In this document: positions 8,777 to 18,474 of the stretch, piece after piece | Layout: every line of letters starts with the position of its first letter | Position numbering within the stretch: the stretch's first letter is position 1 | NCBI GenBank assembly: GCA_943846745.1 | Contig: OX044360.1 | Location: 372,001-436,000 of the forward strand | Length of the DNA stretch: 64,000 nucleotides | Reading direction: 5' to 3' | Source: Opacimonas sp002292215 | GTDB taxonomy: Bacteria; Pseudomonadota; Gammaproteobacteria; Enterobacterales; Alteromonadaceae | Program-made: the position numbers and the translations under genes | The notes under the pieces: generated by a model | What the model saw: the letters and a program-made list of their open reading frames with translations, nothing else | Database searches by the model: none | Told to the model about the DNA's origin: nothing

Positions 8777-9613
8777 ATGACCAAGAAACATACTTATTAT
8801 GCACCAACTGGTGGATTGCCACCACAGACGCAATTAATTTCTGACCGAGCAATATTTACCGAAGCTTACGCGATTATTCCTAAGCGTGTTTTAACTGATA
8901 TTGTTATCAGTTATCTTCCATTTTGGGAAAACATGCGTATGTGGGTTATTGCCCGTCCATTGAGTGGTTTTTCGGAAACGTTTTCACAGTATATTGTAGA
9001 AGTTGGGCCTGATGGTGGTTCAGATAAGCCTGAGCTTGATGCCGACGCTGAAGGTGTATTGTTTATCGTTGAAGGTGAGATGGATGTCACGATTGAAGGG
9101 ACAACACATAACATGAAAGCGGGTGGTTATGCGTTTTTACCACCAGGTTGCTCTTGGACATTGAAAAATAACAGTCAACAAGATGTTAAATTTCATTGGA
9201 TCCGTAAGGCGTATCAGTTTGTAGCCGGTATTCCATTACCTGAAGCGTTTGTCACCAGTGACCATGAAGTAGAAGGTATAGAAATGCCGGGTACTGAAGG
9301 TGTTTGGAAGACGACACGTTTTACTGAACAATCTGATATGCGTCATGATATGCACGTGAACATTGTGACTTTTGAGCCAGGCGGTGTAATTCCGTTTGAT
9401 GAAACACATGTCATGGAACACGGTTTGTATGTGTTAGAAGGTAAAGCGGTCTACCATCTTAATGGTGAATGGGTTGAAGTAGAAGCGGGTGATTTTATGT
9501 GGTTACGTGCGTTTTGCCCTCAATCATGTTACGCAGGCGGACCCGGTCCATTTAGATATTTGTTATATAAAGATGTGAATCGTCACATGCCTTTTATTAG
9601 ACCTAAAAACTAA
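8777..9613 (+). CDS. allE: (S)-ureidoglycine aminohydrolase (bicupin)
   Basis: The 278-residue protein has two cupin domains and matches the AllE/YlbA family: an N-terminal ISDRAIFTEAYAIIPKRVL, a first cupin around LFIVEGEMDVTIEG, and a second with VIPFDETHVMEHGLYVLEG and GDFMWLRAFCPQ, which carries the metal-binding histidines and glutamates. The enzyme releases ammonia from ureidoglycine to give (S)-ureidoglycolate, the AllA substrate. The gene follows glcB with a 1-bp gap and ends before a strong terminator. With PuuE and AllA it implies the ureidoglycine route. The allantoate amidohydrolase that would make ureidoglycine is not in the window. Confidence 0.94.
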   Translation: MTKKHTYYAPTGGLPPQTQLISDRAIFTEAYAIIPKRVLTDIVISYLPFWENMRMWVIARPLSGFSETFSQYIVEVGPDGGSDKPELDADAEGVLFIVEGEMDVTIEGTTHNMKAGGYAFLPPGCSWTLKNNSQQDVKFHWIRKAYQFVAGIPLPEAFVTSDHEVEGIEMPGTEGVWKTTRFTEQSDMRHDMHVNIVTFEPGGVIPFDETHVMEHGLYVLEGKAVYHLNGEWVEVEAGDFMWLRAFCPQSCYAGGPGPFRYLLYKDVNRHMPFIRPKN

Positions 9614-9640
9614 TATCGGTCACTGATCATTATGATTGAT

Positions 9641-9668
9641 AAAAAGCCATGCTCGTCATGGCTTTTTT
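9641..9668. terminator. Bidirectional Rho-independent terminator
   Basis: AAAAAGCCATG pairs with CATGGCTTTTT around a 5-nt loop, with a T-run on the right and an A-run on the left. It sits between the convergent allE and MarR-family genes. Confidence 0.92.
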
Positions 9669-9671
9669 GTA

Positions 9672-10175
9672 TCAATAATTAATGCGTTCTAAATATTTTG
9701 ATAATAAACCTGTGATGTCATTTTGTTCAATATCAGTAAATGTGGACATAATGTGTTTTTGATATTCAGTATGTTCGACAATTACGATTTTAATTAGACT
9801 CAAGCCTCTTGGCGTGAGTTGCACAGTAACACTTCGTTTATCATTTGGATTAGAAATTCTCTTAACAAGCTGTTCTTTTTCTAGTAAATCAATACGGCTT
9901 GTCATGGTACCTGATGTGATTAACATTTGTTCAATTAACTGATTAGGTGTTAATGCATGCGGCGAGCCAGAACGTAATAGCGTTGCTAACACATCAAACC
10001 CAGCAGACGTTAAGCCGTGTCGTCGAATTGATTCTGATAATTGGTCATTGATATATTTGGCCATTCTTAATATTCGACTAGTAATAGCCATTGATCTAGT
10101 ATCTAAATCTGGCATCTGAACAGCCCATTGTTGGATTTTTTTTTCTACTTCATCCATATTTGTTTCCGTATACAT
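9672..10175 (-). CDS. MarR-family regulator with urate-sensor residues (HucR/PecS type)
   Basis: The 167-residue protein is a MarR-type winged helix: dimerising N-terminal helices, recognition-helix region ITSGTMTSRIDLLE near residues 86-99 and wing segment RISNPNDKRSVTV near 106-118. A long first helix with W17, D61 in GFDVLATLL, R94 in TSRIDLLE and R106 match the residues that bind urate in HucR (W20, D73, R106, R118, from memory); the D-to-R and R-to-R spacings of 33 and 12 are the same. It converges on the urate/allantoin genes, so I infer a urate-responsive repressor of them. Start could also be M7 (10157). Its binding site was not identified with confidence. Confidence 0.88.
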   Translation of the reverse strand: MYTETNMDEVEKKIQQWAVQMPDLDTRSMAITSRILRMAKYINDQLSESIRRHGLTSAGFDVLATLLRSGSPHALTPNQLIEQMLITSGTMTSRIDLLEKEQLVKRISNPNDKRSVTVQLTPRGLSLIKIVIVEHTEYQKHIMSTFTDIEQNDITGLLSKYLERINY

Positions 10176-10435
10176 TTAGGTTTTGTGATTGTTAGTGGCA
10201 AATTTATCCACGCTGGTCGCTTACACGCCAAACTATTGAAATGCTTGGCAATCACCGTCAATAACTTCTTTACGTTGAATTATACTTCGCGTCTGTTTGG
10301 AATTTGTACTCACAATTTAACCTCAGAATAAAGATTAAAAGCAAAAGGTTACACCAGCTAGTTTACTTTTGCCAGAAGTGAAGTGAGGTAAAATACACTC
10401 ATAAGTTAATTGCGTTATTACTAATTTCTTTCTCT

Positions 10436-10470
10436 GCTGTTTATAAAAGATTCAATTTTTTATAAACAGC
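10436..10470. repeat. 13-bp perfect inverted repeat
   Basis: GCTGTTTATAAAA (10436-10448) and its exact complement (10458-10470) flank a 9-nt loop. On the minus strand the stem coincides with the end of a short reading-frame fragment and could be its old terminator. No T-run follows immediately. Confidence 0.5.
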
Positions 10471-10687
10471 GATGGAAAATTTTGCAATCGTCACCCTCTC
10501 GAATTTCTGCATCATTGATGTTACCAATACTCTCACTGCTTGTATAAGGAACACTAGGCTTGTTAATTTCAAGCTTACTTATGGTATGAGTCAATAGGGG
10601 GGGATCCCTCTCTGACACTTTGATAACCCTGCCACAATCATCATGTACCACATGCACTGGTAAGTTGTACTTTTGATCTATACCTAT
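10460..10687 (-). pseudogene. Possible C-terminal remnant of an unrecognised gene
   Basis: A 75-codon open stretch starts after an in-frame stop at 10688-10690 with IGIDQKYNLPVHVVHDDCG and ends HRCL at a stop inside the inverted repeat at 10436-10470. There is no convincing start and no family I recognise. A gene-like residue composition and a hairpin at the 3' end suggest the tail of a gene whose 5' part was lost. It could equally be chance; confidence is low. Confidence 0.2.
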
Positions 10688-10799
10688 TCATCTAACCAAA
10701 TAAAGAGATACGAGATCGGTGTGGTTTTTTCGACCCAGAAAACTTTTAACCTGTTGTTCATTACTGCAAGATTGTCTATGTTGCGGTTTTGTTATGTAA

Positions 10800-10977
10800 A
10801 TGTATGCATTTATGCATGAATACGTATGCACTTCGTTGTGTATGTTCAGAGAGTTAAATATAGTGCGAGTTGATATAAAGCGGATGATGTGCGCGTTGTA
10901 ATAACAATATTAATTGAGTTCAAGCACGAACAATACCACGCACACTCATCTATAACTCAACGGGGAATGGGAAATAT
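10800..10977 (+). promoter_or_regulatory. Control region of the TonB receptor-pullulanase unit
   Basis: The 802-bp interval from 10176 to 10977 holds no clear intact gene. Its right part has repeated TATGCA words and, at 10817-10830, TGAATACGTATGCA, a 14-mer that is nearly palindromic about a central CG in the manner of LacI-family operators. The almost identical TGAAAACGTATGCA lies at 28727-28740 ahead of the second starch locus. A good ribosome site (GGGGAATGGG) precedes the ATG at 10978. Confidence 0.55.
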
Positions 10978-13920
10978 ATGACTAAATTCAGACCCAGTTT
11001 GATCACCGCAGCACTTGTCGCAAGTGGCATGACATTGGCGATGCCAATTTATGCACAAGAGACCAACGAAACACAAGCAAATAAAGATGAAGTTGAAGTT
11101 GAAGTAATTGAAGTCAAAGGCTTTTCTACTAGCTTAATTAAATCTTTAAATCAAAAACGTTTCGGTGACACGGTATCAGAACAATTATCTGCAGATGACT
11201 TAGGTGGTTTGCCAGATGTTTCAATGGCAGACGCATTAACGCGTCTACCTGGTATTTCAGCTGTCCGTACTGGCGGTCAAGCAGCTGAGATTAATATTCG
11301 TGGTTTATCCGGTGATTTCGTGTTTTCAACCTTAAATGGTCGTGAGCAAGTATCTACTTCGGGTAACCGATCGATTGAGTTTGACCAATATCCCTCAGAG
11401 CTAATTAACTCTGCAGCGGTATATAAATCACCTAAGGCATCGTTGATTGAAGGCGGTGTGGCAGGGACGGTTGAACTTGAAACAGCAAGTCCGTTATCAA
11501 ATGATAAACAACACACCTTTGGCGCCAATGTGCGAGGCATGTTTAATGACCGTGCTTCTGAAGTATCTGATGCCGAAGAATATGGTAATCGCTTGAGTTT
11601 TTCTTACCAAGGTAAGTTTGCTGACGATACTCTTGGACTTGCACTCGGTTATGCGCGTTTATTCCAACCTTCAGTCGCTACGCAATACATTGGTTTAGCG
11701 CCTGGTGGCTTGTTGAGCGGTACAGATTTTATCCCAAGTGAAGGATTTGAGATCCAGCATAAAGGTGGTGAAGAAACGCGAAACGGTTATATGGCGGCAA
11801 TCGAATGGGCGCCAACTGATAATTTCCGTTTAAAAGCAGATGGGTTCTTATCTCGCTTTGATTCAAAGGAATTTGCTCGTGGTTACCGCGTCAAATTAGA
11901 ATCAAGCCAATCTTCTTATGATAATTTAACGGCCAATCCAGATGGTAATATAATTGGTGGTACTTTTTATCGTAACCCAGGCAGTTCAACGCGCGTTGAG
12001 CTAGTCAACGATGATAACCAAGATTTTGATGAAGTAGCCAGCTATGGTTTAAAGGGTGATTGGGATATATCTGATAACTGGTCTATGTCATTTGATGCGT
12101 CTTATTCATCTGCGGAGTCTAATTTCCGTAATGGCTTATTATGGTCATTGGTGGCTGAAGATGCAACGGTAGCGAATCCAGTTATCGATCAAAATGTATC
12201 AATTAGCTATTTGAACAATGGCTTAAATCTACCTAATGTGGGTTTCAGTCAAGCTGAAGCATTCAGTGATATTGATCGTGTCATGGTGAGTAAATACGGG
12301 ATTTATCCGTACGAAAACAGTGATGAAATTGAAGCATTCCGTCTTGATTTTAAATATCAATTAGACAATAACTTCGTTTCTTCTATTGAATTTGGTGCAC
12401 GTTATTCAGATCGTACTTACTCAAATGAACGTTCAGTATTTGAGTATGGCTCTGATTCTGGTTTCCCTAATTCAGCACCACCATTACGTTTAACCCAAGA
12501 TATGGTTGAAGTCGTGGATTGGCAGGGTGATTTTGCTTATTTCCCAAGTTACTTATCCATTGATTTAGATAAAGCACTTAATGCATGGTTCCCATCAGGT
12601 ATTCCACAACCGGTGCAATCATGGGGAACAGCGAACCCGGGCGTTATTAACAGCCCAACACCGGGTTTAGGTCCTAACACCGCTTGGTCGGTCACTGAAT
12701 CTGGTTCAGTATTTGAAGAAGTCACCTCTGCGTATGTGATGGCAAATATTGATACGGAATTGGGTGATATTCCAGTTAGTGGTAACTTCGGTGTGCGTAT
12801 GGTTGATACCAATCAATCTTCCACGGTATTACAAGATGTACAAGGTGATCCTGAACAAGGCGCACAATACATCACTGATGATGCAGGTCTGATTAATGAT
12901 CAATTTGCTTCAAAAATTATCGGTGATACGTACACGGATTATTTACCGTCGTTAAACCTTAACTTCAAAATTACTGATAATGATCAGATTCGTTTTGCAG
13001 CAGCCAAAGTTATGGGTCGTCCACCGATCAATCGCTTGTTTGCCAATGCTAATGTGCGTGTGTCAGATGTATTTGGTTCAATTGATGAAGATACAGGTGA
13101 TATTGTATTAACTAACCCGACGGCTGAAATAAATGGTTCGAGTACTAACTCACCATTCTTACGCCCGTTTTATGCGAATCAATATGATTTATCTTATGAG
13201 CGTTATTTTGATGATACTGATGGTGCATTAGTCGTCGCGTTGTTCTATAAAGAGATTAAATCCTTTATTGATACGACTGCCACACGTCCTTATGACTTCG
13301 CTGCCAATGGTTTTGATGTACCGACTGAAGTTGTGGTTACGGTTACAAATGAAGATGGTTTACCAGAGCTAAATAGCAACGCAGAACCTATTACTGTCAC
13401 TATCCCAACAGTTAACGGGACTTATACAACAGCCCAAAATAACTCTGAAGGCGGTTATATTCGTGGTATCGAACTTGCGTATACCGAAATCTACAGCATG
13501 TTACCTGGTTTATGGTCTGGCTTAGGTGTTAATGCCAGTTACTCGTATACGGAATCAGAAATTCAACGTACTACCGGAAACGGTGTTTACACCGGTAACT
13601 TACCTGGTTTATCTGAGCAAGTGGCGAGTGTAACGTTGTTTTGGGAATATGAAGGTTTTGAGAGTCGTGTTAGCACGCGCTATCGTAATCCATTCGTCTC
13701 AAAACAGGTGGGTGTGAATGAGCAAACGGTTAACTATGATGGCGAAACTGTCGTAGATTTCCAAGCTTCATATGCCATTAATGACAACTTAAGCGTGTTA
13801 TTTCAGGCGAATAACGTAACGGATGCCCCAACGAAGAGTTACTTTGGTGACGAATCATTGACCGGCACGATCCAGTACTTTGGAACGCAATACTTCCTTG
13901 GTATGACGTATTCGTTATGA
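10978..13920 (+). CDS. TonB-dependent outer-membrane receptor, probably for maltodextrins
   Basis: The 980-residue protein has a signal peptide ending near MPIYAQ, an N-terminal EVIEVKGF TonB-box-like segment, a plug domain (residues about 45-170; LGGLPDVSMADALTRLPG, then INIRGLSGDFVFSTLNGRE) and a long beta-barrel ending in aromatic FLGMTYSL. This is the carbohydrate-type TBDR subfamily seen in Alteromonadales and Caulobacter. Substrate assignment as starch fragments rests on the directly following pullulanase, whose upstream in-frame ATG overlaps this stop by 4 bp. It would import oligosaccharides across the outer membrane using TonB/ExbBD energy. A LacI-type operator candidate lies about 150 bp upstream. 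Confidence 0.9.
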   Translation: MTKFRPSLITAALVASGMTLAMPIYAQETNETQANKDEVEVEVIEVKGFSTSLIKSLNQKRFGDTVSEQLSADDLGGLPDVSMADALTRLPGISAVRTGGQAAEINIRGLSGDFVFSTLNGREQVSTSGNRSIEFDQYPSELINSAAVYKSPKASLIEGGVAGTVELETASPLSNDKQHTFGANVRGMFNDRASEVSDAEEYGNRLSFSYQGKFADDTLGLALGYARLFQPSVATQYIGLAPGGLLSGTDFIPSEGFEIQHKGGEETRNGYMAAIEWAPTDNFRLKADGFLSRFDSKEFARGYRVKLESSQSSYDNLTANPDGNIIGGTFYRNPGSSTRVELVNDDNQDFDEVASYGLKGDWDISDNWSMSFDASYSSAESNFRNGLLWSLVAEDATVANPVIDQNVSISYLNNGLNLPNVGFSQAEAFSDIDRVMVSKYGIYPYENSDEIEAFRLDFKYQLDNNFVSSIEFGARYSDRTYSNERSVFEYGSDSGFPNSAPPLRLTQDMVEVVDWQGDFAYFPSYLSIDLDKALNAWFPSGIPQPVQSWGTANPGVINSPTPGLGPNTAWSVTESGSVFEEVTSAYVMANIDTELGDIPVSGNFGVRMVDTNQSSTVLQDVQGDPEQGAQYITDDAGLINDQFASKIIGDTYTDYLPSLNLNFKITDNDQIRFAAAKVMGRPPINRLFANANVRVSDVFGSIDEDTGDIVLTNPTAEINGSSTNSPFLRPFYANQYDLSYERYFDDTDGALVVALFYKEIKSFIDTTATRPYDFAANGFDVPTEVVVTVTNEDGLPELNSNAEPITVTIPTVNGTYTTAQNNSEGGYIRGIELAYTEIYSMLPGLWSGLGVNASYSYTESEIQRTTGNGVYTGNLPGLSEQVASVTLFWEYEGFESRVSTRYRNPFVSKQVGVNEQTVNYDGETVVDFQASYAINDNLSVLFQANNVTDAPTKSYFGDESLTGTIQYFGTQYFLGMTYSL

Positions 13921-13991
13921 GTTATTTAACCCGTATTTTGAGAGGCTTAACAGCTGATCAAAAAAGTTTAACAACATCGGAGCAACAACCT

Positions 13992-16900
13992 ATGTTTAAT
14001 TCAATCCGAAAACTAGGTGCAGTCGTTGTAATTTTGACTTCACTAGGTTTAGCAGGGTGCGGCGGGTCAGACGTATCGTCTGGTACAGCCATTGTATCTT
14101 GTAGTTTACCGCAGATCCCTAATGCTGCTGGTTCATCTTGTGTGGCACCGCCACCATTAAGTTGTACTGCGCCATTAGTGCCTGCTGCAGATAATCAAAG
14201 TTGTGTAATTGGCGCTGATCCGTCATTATCAATCCCTTCTGTTTTTCCAAGTGCGACTCAAGCGGTGGTTTACTATAACCGTGCTTTAGTTGATGCAACC
14301 AATGAGTCAGGCGATACCGCTTATGAAGGCTATCGTTTGCATACTTGGAACAATGACACTTGTGATTCATTGGCCCCTGATTCTATTGCTGCATCTTGGG
14401 ACAATGGCTTAGTTCATAATGGTATCGATCCAAATTATGGAGCGTACTGGTTACTAAACCTCAAAGAAGGATTTGGCACTTGTCATAACTTTATTATTCA
14501 CATCGGTACAGACGATGCGGGTAAAGAAATGGGGGGTGGTGATTTCAGAGCACCATTAGACCAAGAAGATGATACCTATCAACGTGTTAACTTTACGTTG
14601 TCGGGTGAACCAACAGTATTTGATTATCCACTGTTATCATTAGGTGAACGTCCAGTTCAAATTGAAGGACTAGCGGCACATTGGTTAGATGCTAATACAT
14701 TAGTTTGGAATGCACCTGATGCAGTGACGTCGGTTAAATTGCATTACTCAGCAAATGCGGGTATCGAAGCATCACTAGAAACCGGGCTTAATGGCACGGC
14801 GCTAGATCTAGTGGATGCGACGTTGACGGATGAGCAAATTGCAATAGCACCACATCTAGCTAGCATGTCGGCATTTGCCGGTGAGTGGGATGCAGATGCA
14901 GCTAAAGCTGTGTTAAAAACTCAAACCGTGTTGGGTGGCTATAACGATGAAGGCAAGTTAGTCGCTGCTACAGGTATTCAAATAGCAAATGCGTTAGATA
15001 CGTTATACACGATGGGTGATGTAGATGCGGATGAGGCGACTCTTGGCTTGTCTTATGATGCGGATATGATTACATCTAACGTCTGGGCACCGACAGCACA
15101 AAATGTTGTGTTAAATGTCTATGGTGCTGACAAGCGTTTAGCGTCTTCGCATCAAATGACAGAAGATCCGATGACGGGTATTTGGTCATATAGTGGAACT
15201 GGTATGGACCGCATGTTCTATCGCTTTGCTGTCACGGTATTCCATCCTGTATCTGGTGAAGTACAAACGTTTGACGTCACTGACCCGTATTCGGTTGGTT
15301 TAGGTGTAAACGGTCGTTTTTCACAGTTTGTTAATTTGAGTGATGCGGATCTAAAACCAGATGGTTGGGATGATTCTGTCGCACCTACAATTACGAACCC
15401 AGAAGATGCAGTGATCTACGAAGGTCACGTACGTGATTTCTCGGCGTTAGATATGTCTACTTCAGCAGCAAACCGTGGTAAGTACCTTGCTTTTACTGAA
15501 GAAAATACAGCACCGGTTAACCATTTGATGGATCTAGTGGATGCGGGTATTACGCATTTCCATGTATTACCAGTAAATGACATCGCAACTATCGAAGAAC
15601 GTCCAGAGCGCACTGTCGATATGTTTGATACGGTCTTTGATTTATGTTTATTAAATCGTGATGCTGCAGTGTGTGATGAAGAGTCACCAACAACAGTATT
15701 AAAAGACTTGTTTGAAAGCTATGACCCGTTCTTACAGCCGACTAAGGCACAAGAGCTAGCGCAAATGATGCGTAATGTTGATGATTTCAACTGGGGTTAT
15801 GATCCTAAGCACTTTAATGCTCCTGAAGGTAGTTATGCAACTGATCCTGATGGCGTAGCACGTATTTTAGAAATGCGTTCTATGGTTCAAGCATTACATA
15901 CTATGGGTTTACGTGTTGCTATTGATGTTGTATATAACCATACCAATGCATCGGGTCTGAATGATAATTCAGTCTTAGATAAAGTTGTCCCAGGTTATTA
16001 CCATCGTTACACGGTTGATGTGGGTAATATCACACGCAACACATGTTGTGATGATACAGAAGATCGTAATCGTATGATGGCCAAGCTAATGGAAGATTCA
16101 TTAGTGATGTGGGCAACACAATACAAGTACGATGCATTCCGTTTTGATTTAATGGGTCATCATTCTAAAGATGTCGTGTTAGCACTAGAGACAGCAGTAA
16201 AAGCCGTTGATAGTGATACGTATTTTTATGGTGAAGGCTGGACAGCACCAGATCGTGGTGTGACGCAAGCTGATCAAATCAACTTAGCAGGTTCACAAAT
16301 CGGTACCTTCAATGATCGTATCCGTGAAGCCATTCGTGGTGGTGCGTTCTTTAATGGTCTTGGGTGACGGCGATCAACTGTATGCCGGCGACCGCATTAA
16401 AGCGGGTCTTGCTGGTACATTAAATAACTATATCTTACAAGATAGTAACGGCGTAACGTCGACAACTAGCTCGTTAGGTGGTTATGCGGTAGATCCTGCT
16501 GATATCATTAACTATGTGTCAAAGCATGATGGTGAAACATTATGGGATAAGTTCAACTATGAACTGCCTGGTGATTTATCATTAGCACAACGCGTGCGAG
16601 CACAAAATATTGGTCTTGGTTTGCCATTAATGGCGCAAGGTATTCCATTCTTACAAATGGGCGGTGATTTATTACGTTCTAAGTCAATGGATCGCAATAC
16701 CTATGATGCGGGTGATTGGTTCAACAAAATTGATTTCACTAAACAAAGCAATAACTTCAATGTTGGCTTACCACTCGCTCAGGATAACCAAGGCGCATGG
16801 GAAACCATTGGCTCGTTTGCTTATTCTCCAGAGCGTGCGGCAAGTATGTCTGACGTTGAATTTGCTGGTGAAGTGTTCCAAGAGTTGCTCTCTATTCGTG

Positions 16901-18309
16901 CGGATTCTCCGTTATTCCGTTTAACGACGGGTGAAGATATCCTAGCGCGTGTGGGCTTCCACAATATTGGCCGCAGCCAAGCGCCTGGCGTCATAGCAAT
17001 GAGTATTGATGACAGTGCTGGAATGACTGATATCGATCCAATGAACGACGCATTAATGGTTATCGTTAACGCAAGTTACGATGAGCAGTCTGTTAGTGTT
17101 AATACGGCGACGGGTTTTGCATTACATGCCACTCAAGCTTCTTCAATTGATAGTGTGGTTCGCGGTGCAAGTTTTGCTGAAGGTGATGTTGATAATCCAG
17201 GTAATGGTTTATTCACAGTGCCAGCGCAAACGATAGCAGTGTTTGTTAAAGCACAAGGTACTGAGCAAGGTATGGGGATCTCTGCGTTCGCTACAGCGGG
17301 TGCGCCGGATGTTGTTCCTTACGGTTCAACTGCTGTTTATCTACGCGGAAGCATGAATGACTGGGGCACAGCCACTGAATTTAACTATGAAGGTGACGGT
17401 ATCTACCGTGCGACTTATACGTTAGAAGCGGGTACTGAATATAACTTTAAAGTCGCTAATGCCGATTGGGATAATCCTAATCTAGGTGGTCAAGCCGGTC
17501 AAACTGCAGTAACTGAAGCCGTTACTTACAGCTTGGATGGCGGTGAAAATCTACAATTCACGCCAGCGGATACAGCACTTTATGAGTTCATTTTCGACGC
17601 TGCAGATATGGATAATCAAACGCTATTAATTAGCAAAGATAACCCATTCTTTGGTACTCAAGTCTACTTACGTGGTGGCATGAACGACTGGGGCACTGCA
17701 AACGCAATGACTTATGTCGGCGATAAAGTCTTTACGGCTTATATCGATGTTGCAGCAGGGGATTATGAGTTCAAAGTTGCTTCAGAAGATTGGTCAACGG
17801 TAGATTTTGGTGCGCCGGAAAATACTGATGAAGCTCGTAACATGGTACCGGGTGATGTGTTTGACACTAGCACCGGTGGTGGCGATAACTTCCGTCTAGC
17901 AATAACTGACGCCGAAGAGTATGCGTTTATCTTTGATACTTCTGGTATGACTAATACGATTGCTGTTTTCAAATCTCAGTTCTTTGGTGCTACTCCAGTA
18001 TATTTACGTGGTGGCATGAATGGTTGGGGTACAGATAATCAGTTTATCTATAGTCAAGGTGAGTATAGTCTAACGTTAGATGTTTCTGCTGGTAGCGTTG
18101 AATTTAAGGTTGCTGATGCAGACTGGGCTAATATTAATATTGGTGCAGTTGATGGCGATAACAAAGCCGTGACGTTAGGAGCACCATTAATGATGCTTCA
18201 AGGTAGCAATGATAACTTAGTGTTAGATGCACCTGCGACAGGTTCATATACCTTTACGGTACGTGGTCCAAACCCACTATCACCGACGGTGACAGTGACG
18301 CAAAACTAA
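13992..18309 (+). pseudogene. pulA: Pullulanase-type GH13 lipoprotein, interrupted by one frameshift
   Basis: Two overlapping frames form one pullulanase of about 1438 residues. Frame 1 (to TGA 16365-16367) has lipoprotein signal LTSLGLAGCGG, two short Cys-bearing repeats, a CBM41-like and a CBM48-like domain, and GH13 regions I (AIDVVYNH), II (FRFDLMGHH, nucleophile Asp) and III (YGEGW, acid/base Glu). Frame 2 carries region IV (YVSKHDGE) and three C-terminal modules. Dropping one G from GGG near 16363 restores ...FFNGLGDGDQL.... As read, the protein stops between catalytic regions III and IV and should be inactive. I chose start 13992 (GGAG nine bases upstream) over 13917, which overlaps the receptor stop but lacks a ribosome site. 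The enzyme would debranch alpha-1,6 bonds outside the cell. Confidence 0.88.
17326..18306 (+). repeat. Three tandem starch-binding-like modules in the pullulanase tail
   Basis: The segments VYLRGSMNDWGTA, VYLRGGMNDWGTA and VYLRGGMNGWGTD recur at about 330-bp intervals (near 17335, 17664 and 17998). Each is followed by an aromatic strand and F-K-V-A-x-x-D/E-W. They are triplicated beta-sandwich modules of about 110 residues resembling CBM48/SusE-type starch binders. Confidence 0.8.
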
Positions 18310-18323
18310 ATTGTGTGTGCAAT

Positions 18324-18351
18324 GAGATTAACTATCTAATCGGTTAATCTC
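18324..18351 (+). terminator. Hairpin after pullulanase
   Basis: GAGATTAAC pairs with GTTAATCTC around a 10-nt loop, followed only by a short TTTAT. It is probably a weaker partner of the strong terminator at 18364-18401. Confidence 0.5.
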
Positions 18352-18363
18352 TTTATAAAAGTC

Positions 18364-18401
18364 AAACCGCTCTATGCTCTATGCATATGAGCGGTTTTTT
18401 T
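18364..18401 (+). terminator. Rho-independent terminator after pullulanase
   Basis: AAACCGCTC pairs with GAGCGGTTT and runs into seven Ts. This is a textbook terminator for the receptor-pullulanase transcript and may also serve the convergent S41 peptidase transcript. Confidence 0.9.
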
Positions 18402-18474
18402 ATGCCAATATCCGTTATCGATAGGCTCCAGCAATCGGGCAATTACCGATCACATCGTTGGTTGCGACTGGCTG

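Noticed and set aside
10436..10470. Inverted repeat as the end of an insertion sequence
   Set aside because: There is no second copy, no transposase-like frame and no target duplication. Kept only as a repeat.
13917..13991. Start of pullulanase at the ATGA overlap with the receptor stop
   Set aside because: It would put 25 hydrophilic residues before a lipoprotein signal and has no ribosome site; ATG 13992 has GGAG at good spacing. Coupling remains possible.
16350..16375. Programmed +1 frameshift (RF2-like) in the pullulanase gene
   Set aside because: CTT GGG TGA C resembles the RF2 site only loosely: there is no upstream Shine-Dalgarno stimulator at the right distance and the slip would be on GGG, not CTT. 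Pullulanases are not known to use recoding. A homopolymer indel is simpler.
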